From positions 19,778,001 to 19,842,000 of the forward strand of contig OX579639.1 of NCBI GenBank assembly GCA_951230915.1: a stretch of DNA of 64,000 bases, in the 5' to 3' direction. The position numbers were made by a program, and so were the translations under genes. This stretch comes from Antitrichia curtipendula (lineage: Eukaryota; Streptophyta; Bryopsida; Hypnales; Leucodontaceae). Below are positions 46,168 through 55,380 of this stretch, piece after piece. Below the pieces are notes generated by a model. It made no database searches, had not been told where the DNA came from, and saw only the letters and a list, made by a program, of their open reading frames with translations. Each line of letters opens with the position of its first letter. The stretch's first letter is position 1.

Positions 46168-47850
46168 ATGGCATCAAGTGGAGGAGAAGGCGTGCGCATC
46201 ATTGACAAGTTCAATGGGGAGAACTTTGGCATGTGGAAGTTCAAGATGGAGATGATCCTTGCGGAGAAGGACTTGTGGGAGGTGGTGGATGGGAGTGAGG
46301 AGCCCCCAAGTGCAGATGCTGATCCAAACACCAAGAAGGCATTTGAGAGGAAGGAGAAGAAGGCCTTTGCTCTCATTGCCATCAACCTTGTGGATCGGCA
46401 AATTGCACACATTCGCCATTGCAAGGGACCAGCCCAAGCATGGACCACCCTTTGCAACATCCATGAGACCAAGAGCCTCTCCAACATCCTCTTTCTTAGG
46501 CGGAAGTTCTTCACTAGCAAGATGCAAGAGGAGGATGACTTGTTGGATCATGTCAACAAGATCAAGGCTCTTGCGGATGAGTTGGCTTGTTTGGAGGCAC
46601 CCGTGACGGATGGAGATATGGTGATGACTTTGTTGGAGAGCTTGCCACCGTCTTATGAGTTCCTCATCACCGCATTGGAGACAAGGCCTATGAAGGAGCT
46701 GACCATGGAGTTTGTGACGGCGCGCTTGATGCATGAGGTGACCAAGCGCAAGGAGAATGAGTCCCACGGAGAGGGATCAGCCCTTGTGTCAAGACATGGC
46801 AAAGGAGGCAACACCAAGGAGTTCAAGGAGACAAGGACATGCTTCAAGTGTGGCAAATCAGGCCACATTATTAGGCATTGCAAGGTCAGACAAGCCAAAG
46901 GCAAGGAGAAAGCACACCAAGCCTCCAAAGAGAAGGAGGAGGAGGATTTTGCCTTTGCCACCCAAGGAGGAGGGGACAAGGCCAACATGTTTACATGGAT
47001 TGTGGATTCGGGGGCCACTCAACACATGACCAGCCATAGAGATGCCTTCCACACATATCAGCCCATCTCGGGGAAGAAGATTTATTTGGGAGACAATGGC
47101 ATGGTGGAGGCCCTTGGCATGGGGACCATCATTGTGGAGGTGCAAGTGAAGGGGGAGACCAAGAGGATTCAGATCCATGAGGCACTCCATGTCCCTAAGT
47201 TGCATGCCAACTTGCTTTCGGTGAGCAAATTGTCTTTGGGAGGTTTGAAAGTGCATTTTAACAATGTGGGGTGTGTTGTGAGGTCACCAAGTGGAGTCTT
47301 GATTGCATCAGCCCCTCGTGAGGGCAACTTGTACCTCCTCCACTTCACCAAGGTGAATAGCACCTCCTTGGCATGTGTTGCCCAAGGATCAGCCCATGGA
47401 GACCTTGTGGAGCTTTGGCATAGGAGGCTTGGGCACTTGAATGTGAGGAGCATGAAGAGCCTTCAACACATTGTGAAGGGGCTGAACCTCTCCTCTTGCA
47501 AGCATGATTGGAGTTCTATGGTGTGCAAGGGGTGCATTGAGGGCAAGCAAGCAAGGCAGCCCTTCCCCAAGGATGGGGCAACAAGGGCCACCAAGCCATT
47601 GGAGCTTGTGCATTCCGATGTGTGCGGGCCAATGAAGACCACCACCATAGGAGGAGCAAGGTATTTTTTGACATTTATTGATGATTTCTCACGCAAGGTG
47701 TGGGTGTATATGCTGAAGTGCAAGAGTGAGGTGTTTGGGCGTTTTGAGACTTGGAAGGCCCTTGTGGAGGCCCAATCTGATTGCAAGGTGAAGGTGCTGC
47801 GATCGGATAATGTAGGGGAGTATATGTCCAAGGCCTTGAGGAGTACTTGA
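46168..47850 (+). CDS. Copia Gag, protease and first part of integrase (5' part of broken Gag-Pol)
   Basis: The first ATG in the long frame is at 46168 (MASSGGEGVRIIDKFNGENF). The Gag region carries the retrotransposon Gag fold typical of copia (GENFGMWKFKMEMIL), then a CCHC zinc knuckle CFKCGKSGHIIRHC from residue 225, a protease active-site region WIVDSGATQHM from residue 277, the integrase zinc-binding part (LWHRRLGHLN, then CKGCIEGKQ), and the catalytic start HSDVCGPM with FIDDFSRK. A stop at 47848-47850 results from a one-base loss shortly before, around 47833-47838. Product: structural Gag protein plus aspartic protease; the integrase is cut short. Confidence 0.95.
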   Translation: MASSGGEGVRIIDKFNGENFGMWKFKMEMILAEKDLWEVVDGSEEPPSADADPNTKKAFERKEKKAFALIAINLVDRQIAHIRHCKGPAQAWTTLCNIHETKSLSNILFLRRKFFTSKMQEEDDLLDHVNKIKALADELACLEAPVTDGDMVMTLLESLPPSYEFLITALETRPMKELTMEFVTARLMHEVTKRKENESHGEGSALVSRHGKGGNTKEFKETRTCFKCGKSGHIIRHCKVRQAKGKEKAHQASKEKEEEDFAFATQGGGDKANMFTWIVDSGATQHMTSHRDAFHTYQPISGKKIYLGDNGMVEALGMGTIIVEVQVKGETKRIQIHEALHVPKLHANLLSVSKLSLGGLKVHFNNVGCVVRSPSGVLIASAPREGNLYLLHFTKVNSTSLACVAQGSAHGDLVELWHRRLGHLNVRSMKSLQHIVKGLNLSSCKHDWSSMVCKGCIEGKQARQPFPKDGATRATKPLELVHSDVCGPMKTTTIGGARYFLTFIDDFSRKVWVYMLKCKSEVFGRFETWKALVEAQSDCKVKVLRSDNVGEYMSKALRST

Positions 47851-50318
47851 AGGCCCATGGCATTGAGCACCACACATCAGCACCTTACACCCCTCAACAA
47901 AACGGCGTGGCGGAGCGTGCAAATCGCACCATTGTGGAGATGACAAGGTCCATGATTCATGCTCAAGGGCTGAAGTTTGAGCTTTGGGGTGAGGCGGTGT
48001 CTACAGCGGTTTATACAAGGAACCGGTGCCCCACACAAGCCTTGACAAGCATGACACCCCAAGAAGCTTGGAGTGGGATTAGGCCCCATGTGTCTCACAT
48101 GCGGATTTTTGGGTGCATTGCCTATGCCTTGGTTCCAAGTGCCAAGAGGACCAAGTTGGATGCCAAGGGCATCAAGTGTCTTTTCCTTGGTTATTGTGAG
48201 GGCACCAAGGCTTATAGGTTGATGTGTGTGGAGAGCAAGAAGATCATCAAGAGTAGAGATGTGACCTTCTTGGAGGATGGAGGTGCTGATCCCAAGCTCT
48301 TGGAGATGAGCCCAAGTGGGAGCAATGGAGGACCAGCCCAAAAGGTGGGCACAACTCCAAGAGTGCACCTAGAAGATGAAGATGAAGATGAAGAGCAAGG
48401 AGGGGAAGATGAAGACTTGGTGGAGCCCAAGAAGAAGGTGGCCACACCCCAAGTGAAGAGATCAGCAATCCCTTCTCCAAGCACTTCACCAAGGGAGCAA
48501 GAGTATGATCAGTCCTTGGTAGAGCAAGATCAGCCCTTGGAAGAGCAAGATCAGACCATGGAGGAGCCATGTTATCCAACAAGGACCCGCAAGTCCCTTG
48601 GAGATTGGTGGCTGAATCACATTCTTCCCCCACAACATGAAGATCAAGCCAATGTGGCTTTCCTTGGAGATCCATCTACACTTGGAGAGGTGCTGAATTG
48701 TGAAGATGCAAGCAAGTGGGAGTTGGCCATGCAAGAGGAGTACAAGGCCCTCATTGACAAAGGGACATGGGATCTTGCACCCCTCCCTTCCAAGAGATCA
48801 AGTGTGGGTTGTAAGTGGGTTTTCTCCACCAAAAGGGATGCTTTGGGTCACATTTTGAGGTACAAGGCAAGGCTGGTTGCTAGGGGGTTTTCTCAAGTGG
48901 AAGGGGTGGACTTCAATGAGACCTTTGCCCCCGTTGCGAAGTTTAGCACCATTAGGTGCATTGTGAGTATTGGGGCAGCCATGGACTTGGAGATGCACCA
49001 AATGGATGTAAAGACGGCTTTTCTCAACCCCAAGTTGAAGGAGGTCATCTACATGGATCAGCCCCTAGGCTTTGTGCAAGAAGGCCAAGGACATCTCAAG
49101 TGCAAGTTGAAGAAGGCCCTTCCCGGATTGAAGCAATCGGGGAGAGCTTGGTATAGGGATATTGATGCTATGTTTGCAAGGAAGGGCTTCCAAAGAGGCT
49201 ATGCTGATCACTCCTTGTACACCATGCAAAGTTGTGAGCATTTGGTGATTGTGATCCTCTATGTGGATGATCTGATCCTCCTTGCAAGTAGCATGACCAA
49301 GATGCTTGAAGTGAAGGATATGCTCAAGAAGGAGTATGAGATGACGGATCTTGGAGAGTTGAAGTATTGCCTTGGAGTGGAGTTCAAGAGGGATAGGGCT
49401 GCCCGCACCATCACTATGAGCCAACGCAAGTACCTTGAAGAAATTCTCAAGCGGTTCAATATGGAGGAGTGCAAAGCCATAGGTACACCACTTGAGACTA
49501 ATGGGAAGTTGCCCAAGCTCACGGATGTTGAATTTGAAGAGGTGAGGGCTGAAATGCATGGTGTGCCTTACAAGGCAGCGGTTGGTTGTTTGATGTATGC
49601 CATGGTAGCCACAAGGCCTGATTTGGCCTTCCCGGTGAGTGTTGTGAGTCAACACACATCCAAGTATGGCCCAAAGCATTGGGCTGCGGTCAAGAGGGTG
49701 ATGAGGTACCTTCAAGGCACACTTGGGCTGAAGTTGCAACTTGGAGGTGCCAAGGGGCTGAAGTTGCATGGCTTTTGTGATGCGGATTGGGCGGGTGATG
49801 AGGCGGATAGGAGATCCACCACCGGTTACGTGTTTATGCTTGGAGTGGGTGCCATTACTTGGAATTCCAAGAGGCAGCCCACCATAGCTCTTTCTACAAC
49901 GGAGGCTGAATACATGGCCATGAGCCAATGCACCAAGGAGGCCATTTGGTTGAGGCAACTCTTGGCTGATGTTGGCCTTGTCCAAGTGGAGAGCACACAA
50001 ATCTTATGTGACAACCAAGGAGCCATTGCTTTGGCCAAGAATCCCACCCACCACTCTCGGACGAAGCACATTGATGTGCAACACCATTTCATTCGTGAAC
50101 GAGTGGAGGCTGAGGTAATTGAACTCAAGTATGTGCCTACCCAAGCTATGGTTGTTGATGTGCTGACCAAGTCCCTTGGGAAGCCACAACACCAAAACTT
50201 GATTGAGAAGATGGGCCTTGGAGCCTTTGACCACTTGCAAAGTGGGAGTGTTGAAGATCATGTACATATTGTTGTAGACTATGTACATTCAGCCCTAGGA
50301 GTAGTGCTAGACTCTTAG
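47847..50318 (+). CDS. Copia Pol remainder: integrase C-terminal part, reverse transcriptase, RNase H
   Basis: This frame continues directly after the frameshift and has no ATG of its own. It starts in the integrase core (KAHGIEHHTSAPYTPQQNGV), followed by an acidic linker with EDEDEDEEQ. The reverse transcriptase contains GCKWVFSTKRDALG, KARLVARGFSQVEGVDF, QMDVKTAFLNPKLKE and the catalytic YVDDLILLAS near 49260. RNase H has FCDADWAGDEADRRSTTGY and STTEAEYMAMS, ending near KHIDVQHHFIRERV. The frame runs through the polypurine tract and about 70 bases into the 3' LTR, stopping at 50316-50318. Apart from the upstream frameshift it looks undamaged. Confidence 0.95.
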   Translation: MKAHGIEHHTSAPYTPQQNGVAERANRTIVEMTRSMIHAQGLKFELWGEAVSTAVYTRNRCPTQALTSMTPQEAWSGIRPHVSHMRIFGCIAYALVPSAKRTKLDAKGIKCLFLGYCEGTKAYRLMCVESKKIIKSRDVTFLEDGGADPKLLEMSPSGSNGGPAQKVGTTPRVHLEDEDEDEEQGGEDEDLVEPKKKVATPQVKRSAIPSPSTSPREQEYDQSLVEQDQPLEEQDQTMEEPCYPTRTRKSLGDWWLNHILPPQHEDQANVAFLGDPSTLGEVLNCEDASKWELAMQEEYKALIDKGTWDLAPLPSKRSSVGCKWVFSTKRDALGHILRYKARLVARGFSQVEGVDFNETFAPVAKFSTIRCIVSIGAAMDLEMHQMDVKTAFLNPKLKEVIYMDQPLGFVQEGQGHLKCKLKKALPGLKQSGRAWYRDIDAMFARKGFQRGYADHSLYTMQSCEHLVIVILYVDDLILLASSMTKMLEVKDMLKKEYEMTDLGELKYCLGVEFKRDRAARTITMSQRKYLEEILKRFNMEECKAIGTPLETNGKLPKLTDVEFEEVRAEMHGVPYKAAVGCLMYAMVATRPDLAFPVSVVSQHTSKYGPKHWAAVKRVMRYLQGTLGLKLQLGGAKGLKLHGFCDADWAGDEADRRSTTGYVFMLGVGAITWNSKRQPTIALSTTEAEYMAMSQCTKEAIWLRQLLADVGLVQVESTQILCDNQGAIALAKNPTHHSRTKHIDVQHHFIRERVEAEVIELKYVPTQAMVVDVLTKSLGKPQHQNLIEKMGLGAFDHLQSGSVEDHVHIVVDYVHSALGVVLDS
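50238..50248 (+). promoter_or_regulatory. Polypurine tract of the copia element
   Basis: CAAAGTGGGAG lies immediately before the TG of the 3' LTR at 50249. It is the purine-rich primer for plus-strand synthesis and is located within the end of the Pol reading frame. Confidence 0.85.
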
Positions 50319-50505
50319 TTAGACTTAGAGTCTCTTGGGTATTGCTTGTAGTCAAAGGCAGCCCATTGTGGTTAGTTATCCCACATGGTTTGTGGATAAC
50401 TAGTGAAAGGCTTGTACCTTATGTTCAGCCCACCCATGGGCATTGGTATCTTCCTACCATCTAAGTAAAGCCTTTCTTCCATTGAAGTACTTTGTAATCT
50501 CAATA
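50249..50505 (+). repeat. 3' LTR of the copia element
   Basis: 257 bp, with the same ends and length as the 5' LTR. Differences from it: T to C in TAGTG(T/C)TAGAC, two near AAGC(T/C)TTTCT(A/T)CC, and one in TAAT(T/C)TC. It is followed by target duplication AAAAT and then the resumed right arm of the long inverted repeat. Confidence 0.95.
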
Positions 50506-51760
50506 AAAATGATGAAGGCAATGTATTAGAATCAAAGGTAAGACAATTTGTCAAGTAGGTTTTCACTCTCTTGTAGTGAAAGTGAGTGGAAAATTAGGGT
50601 TTTGGAGATGGATTAGAAAGCTGATTTTTAGGGATTTTTCTTGTGAGATGGGAGAAAACTGTCAACTTTGACAGGCGACCTCAGAAGCATGGAAAATCAG
50701 ATGGGGTTGAAACTTGAAGCGTGGTGCGCTTTGAGGTTAGCTTTTCGAAAAGCTATGGCCCGTCCAATTTGGAGTTGAACAAGGTCCAGGACAATGATTT
50801 TGTGGAAGGTGTTTTATCGACGCCGTTCAAGAGAACCGCCGACTTTGGAGAGCGATGGTGGGTCGACAATTGTTTGGATGGAACTGAAATTTTGAAGGTG
50901 ATTGCATCTTGAAGATTGCTTCCTGAAAATCTAAGAATTGACTAATTTGGAGCTAACATGAAAAAATGGTAAACATTTATTTGAAAGAGGGTCTATTGCC
51001 TCTAGGAAGAGGTACCAAATGAGGTTTTGCGTATGTTTTTTTCAATTGCAATTTTCATTGCACATTGTTATGAAACATGTTGTGAATCAATTGCATGTTG
51101 AATTTGGGTATGTGGACGAGTAGCGTGCTGGAATTATTGGTGAGGTGGCAATTTCACCCATTTATGTCTTTTAGATGCAAGTTTTAGTGAAATTTTGGCG
51201 TGGTAATGACCCTAATCCACTCTAGTTCAGATAGGGTGATTTTTGGGGTTGTGCTGGAATTCTTTTTAGGGCCCAAATTTATCCAATTCAGAGCCATAAT
51301 TTGGAAATTTGAGTGAGATTTTGACGTAGGAGAGTAATTGGATAAAAAATTGGAAAGAACGAATTGCGGATGAGCCAAGATCTTTGGATGCACGTGTTGT
51401 AATTCTTTGTTAGATCTTCTTTAGGGTCCATTTTAGTGCCCTAAGTGAGATTTTAAGGGCAATTTGGGCATTGTAAGTGCTTAGGCTGTTAAGGTAAAGT
51501 TTGGATGATGATATGACATTAATAAATAACAATTCAAGTTTTTAAGTGTGATGCCCTCATTGTGTCTTAGGGCTTTATGGGTAATTTTGAGTATCTAAAT
51601 AGGAGTCCATTGCTTGGAGGGGAGATTTAGTTTAGAGTCCCATACACTTCTTGTTAGCTAACTCTTGGGTGTTTCTACCACATGCGATGAAAACTACTCA
51701 CAGTATGATGTCGCAACAATTCCATTTGATGGCCTAAAACTTTATCCTATGTCCAAATTG

Positions 51761-52800
51761 AATAAAAAATTCTAAGCCTTGAATAACATTCTACCATTGA
51801 ATTATATGAAATTCTAAAAAATAAAATTTAACTTAAAAATCAGCGAAACTACTAAGATTGGATTAGTTATGTGTTCTATTTTTTATAAATGTTTATTTAT
51901 TTATTAAATAAAATTTAAAAAATAATAGTTCTAAAAAAAGAGCATCAACTAGAAAAAAATGGTTGTTTAGGTCATTTGTGGTTAATATATTTATTTGATG
52001 TATAATATATGACTACTATGTTTATTTTAAACATTCTATGTTCAAGATGTTTAAAAAAATTTTAAGCATAATTATAAAAATTTAATTAAATAAGTGGTCC
52101 ATTTTCATCCTTTGAAATTACATGAAGGCCCATAATGAAAACTATATTTATCACTTAATCATTGAAAAGCATTGTTCATGATTTAGTGCTTGTAATGTTT
52201 AAAGCCTTTGTTTGTCACCAAATTTATATTCAGCCTCTACGGTCCATGTTTGTTGCTCTTTCTATTTTAGATTCCATAAGTGCCACCCCTAAGATGGTGT
52301 TATGATGTATTTTAATTTTACATTTATATGCTTTGTTGTGAGACATCCTAAACCACTACATCTATTTTTATTGTGAGTTTGCTTACAAATACTATCTATT
52401 TTGACTCTATCTCAATTTTTGAAAATATATTGGTTCAATTTTTTGGTACAAAAACACATAGCGGCATATTCATTTGTCTTGTTCATTCGAACTATAGATC
52501 TTTACATCTAATTCCAAAGTCATAGGTTCCCAACAGATTTGCAAACTCTAAATGGAAAAAAAATGGAGGCTTACATGCTCATAGGGTCACACTCACAAAC
52601 TCACATACTAGTATCTTTGTAAAAAGTACACAATTAATGTTTGAATCTAACAAAATATTTTCTTAAGCATGGCCCAAGCTGTAATTTTACAAATAACAAC
52701 TCTATTAAAAATATTTTTTCTTCTACAAATAGTTAATTGGATAAATATTCTTTAAGCTAAGGGGCACTAGGAGCCTTGGGGTTGATTGGAAGAAAATAAA
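51761..52800. other. AT-rich unassigned stretch
   Basis: No gene or clear repeat seen. Composition is strongly AT-rich and coding frames are short. Confidence 0.4.
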
Positions 52801-52897
52801 GAGTTGCATACAAGTGGGACAAACATAAAAATTTTATTATGAAATAGGGAGTTGCATACAGGTGGGACAAACATAAAAATTTATTATGAAATAGGGA
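52801..52897 (+). repeat. 48-bp tandem duplication
   Basis: GTTGCATACA followed by GTGGGACAAACATAAAAATT and TTATTATGAAATAGGG occurs twice, starting at 52803 and 52851. The copies differ by one substitution and one T in a run. Confidence 0.85.
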
Positions 52898-53259
52898 TTT
52901 GCATTTTGCCAAGATTAACCTTCAAAATATGGTTAGCCAAAGTAATTTTTTTGCTAATTGTTAAAAAAAAGCAACTTGGTTTAGATGTTAGTGACATGAG
53001 TATTGGACTTACAAATATTTTTAAAAATATTTTGTCAACTCTATTTGAGTCAAGACTAAGACCTCACCATTTTTTCTTGATTATAGTAAACCACGTAACC
53101 AAAATATATCAAATTAGAAAAACATACTTCACCTAAAACTATAGGATGGAGAAAAAAGATGTTTTCATTCATTTTTTGGAAGTTACTTGAGTACATTTTT
53201 AGTGAATAGTATTGCAAATTCTCTCATTATGGTATAATTGACTTTTCAAAAAAAAAAGA

Positions 53260-55380
53260 TGCTTAATCCACAGATCACCTTTGCAGTGTATTTTGGCCCC
53301 GATTTTGGCCATTTTTTGCTATTTATTCTTCATGTGAATTCTAGCCATTAAAATAATATTTTTTGAATTTGAGTTCAGCTAATAAAATGAAGCTTATTAA
53401 GTTTAGTTTCTATTCCAATTGGAAATTTTTTAATTTTTTAAAATTAAACCCTTAAAGGACAAACGGATGACCTTGGAAATCATCCTTTTTTATTACTGTG
53501 TGAATCATTGGCTTAAGAAATAGCAAAAGCACTCATTATTGAAAGTCAAACTACTATAGAAGACCTTCCCTTTTCACAACAAAACTCCAAGGATGAATAG
53601 TTGCACTTCTGTCCTATTAGATTGATTCTCTATCATCCATCGGATGCCAAACGTCTATGTTAACGTTTAAAGGTTAAACATCTTATAGCATTATAAATTT
53701 TGGGCCTATGACCATAGTTTGCTGATTTTTTAATTTTAGAGTGACATGGTAATTTTATTTTATACCATGATATTACTTACTATAATATACATCTAAGTAT
53801 GGTAAAAGTTTTCAAATTTTTTAAGTATATTTTGTATTTGATATGAATTTTTTTTCATTTTTTCTTAAAAAATTCACAATAATTTCAAATTTTCCAAAAT
53901 AAAATTGGAAATTTTATGATTTGTAAGAGACATATGTCTCTAAAACAAATTTCATTTGGGATGTGAAGGACCAGGCCCTGCTTAAACATTCAAAGGTGCT
54001 GAATATGGAAAGAGGCTTTTAGTGGTGCTCCACCCCCACCCCCCTTGAAAAAAGGCCAGCTATGCTCAAAGTGGCTTCATTGGCTCTTGTCAAGTCCTTG
54101 TTGAAATTTGTGCCCCACCATCACTCTTTCAACCACAACTTCCATAGGAGCCACTTGAAAAATTCGACCAACCATTTAACATTAGCCTTCGAATGCCACA
54201 TGTGGCATTCTATGGCGTTTGGGTGACAATCCAATGTGCTAGAAAGAGTTTGAAAGCATTTTTTAATCTTTATTTTTCTTGTTGACCTTTCATGTTGGGT
54301 TATAACAAGTATTCAATTGAATGTGTAGTCTTCCTTGTATTTGTCTTTATGTAGATGAGAAGTTAGTAAAAAAACAGATAAAAAAATAAGCTACTTCAGT
54401 GTATTTTGAAAAATTGCTGCTCCATGCTCTAAATCTGAAATTTCTGCACAAAAAATGATATTTCTTGAGTTTGAATCCAACTTACGAAATGAAGGTTATC
54501 TACTCTAGTTTCTACTCCAATTTGAATTTTGAAAAAAAAATCCTAATATTGAATATTTATTGCAATTTGAACTTTGTCTCTATTTTCAATGTCTATTGAA
54601 TTTTAATTATAGAATGACGTGAAAATTGAATTTACACTATGATATTCTTCATTGTAATATATATACATGGTGATATTTTCAGAGTTTTTGAAATAATTTT
54701 CTATTTGGTGTGATTTTTTTTTCACTTTTTCTTCAAATATTCTCAAAAAAATCAATTTCCCACAAAAAAATCTAAAATTTTGTGAAGTAAAAAAGACATA
54801 TAATTTCATCTTTGAAAAAAAAAAAAAATTTCATACATGTCCAATTGCAAAATGGTAGCAAACTAAGCCATGAACATTGAGGCTTGAAATCAATGGTCAT
54901 AGTCCATCCTTGAACCCTTAAATATCAAGGTGGACGTTTGGTGTCCGATAGATGATAGAGAATCTTGTAGGACAAAAGTACAACTATTCATCCTCACAAT
55001 TCTATGTAAAAAGGAGAGATTTTCTACAATACTTTGACATCTAGTGAGTGCTTTTGGATTGTTTTAGACCAATGATTCCCAAGGTGTCAAAATGGATGAT
55101 TTCCATAGTTACCAATCTGTCATTTAAGGTTTAACTTTAAACAACGGATTGGTCACCATGGAAGTCATCTGTTTTGGTACTGTCTGAATTGTTAGCTTAC
55201 AAATAATACAAAAGCGCTCAATGGAAGTCAAGCTACTATAGAAGACCTTCCCTTTTCACACAAAATTTGAAGGATGAACAATTGCACTTTTATCCAACAT
55301 GGAGAGATTCTTTGTCATTCATCGACCAAAAAACATCCTCCGCAGCGTTTATGGATTAAGGGTTAGAGGGCATCTTCGAT
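53260..55380. repeat. Composite repeat block with inverted and direct duplications
   Basis: A unit of about 235 bp occurs three times: 53444-53677 (plus), about 54900-55135 (minus) and about 55135-55375 (plus). It shares CTACTATAGAAGACCTTCCC, GGATGAATAGTTGCACTT-like text and a TATCATCCATCGG-like block. The first copy has TTAA-AACCCTTAAAGGAC and GTTTAAAGG-TTAA ends, resembling the TTAA family. Between copies 1 and 2 lie direct repeats (53260-53440 with 54390-54540; 53700-53960 with 54560-54840) sharing CAGTGTATTTTG, TGAGTT-GAAT and TTTTTTTTCA-TTTTTCTT blocks. No coding frame is recognisable. Confidence 0.65.

Larger units (their letters stand above)
44892..50510 (+). mobile_element. Ty1/copia LTR retrotransposon, nearly intact, with target duplication
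   Basis: The full element runs from 44897 to 50505, flanked by identical 5-bp target duplications AAAAT at 44892-44896 and 50506-50510. The order is LTR, primer-binding site, leader, Gag, protease, integrase, reverse transcriptase, RNase H, polypurine tract, LTR. Integrase ahead of reverse transcriptase defines copia rather than gypsy. The LTRs are 257 bp each with 4 differences by my comparison, so insertion was fairly recent. A one-base frameshift in the integrase region disrupts the single Gag-Pol frame, so this copy cannot make the full polyprotein. The GC content of its coding part is clearly above that of its surroundings. Confidence 0.97.
44390..51760 (-). repeat. Right arm of the very long inverted repeat, split by a copia element
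   Basis: Parts 44390-44891 and 50511-51760 together are complementary to the left arm at about 35600-37760. Matching blocks include CCACAAAAATTATAAGCATG and CACTAGAATAGTGAAGGAACC (44540-44630), CTTCCAATTTTTGTG beside GCAAGCTCTATCTACTC (44800), and GGAGTCCATTGCTTGGAGG with CTCTTGGGTGTTTCTACCACATGCG (51605-51690). The retrotransposon at 44897-50505 separates the two parts. The outer end near 51760 is approximate. Confidence 0.75.

Noticed and set aside
45446..49522. Many minus-strand frames of 60-311 codons inside the copia element
   Set aside because: Composition shadows of the well-supported plus-strand Gag-Pol frames; none shows a recognisable domain.
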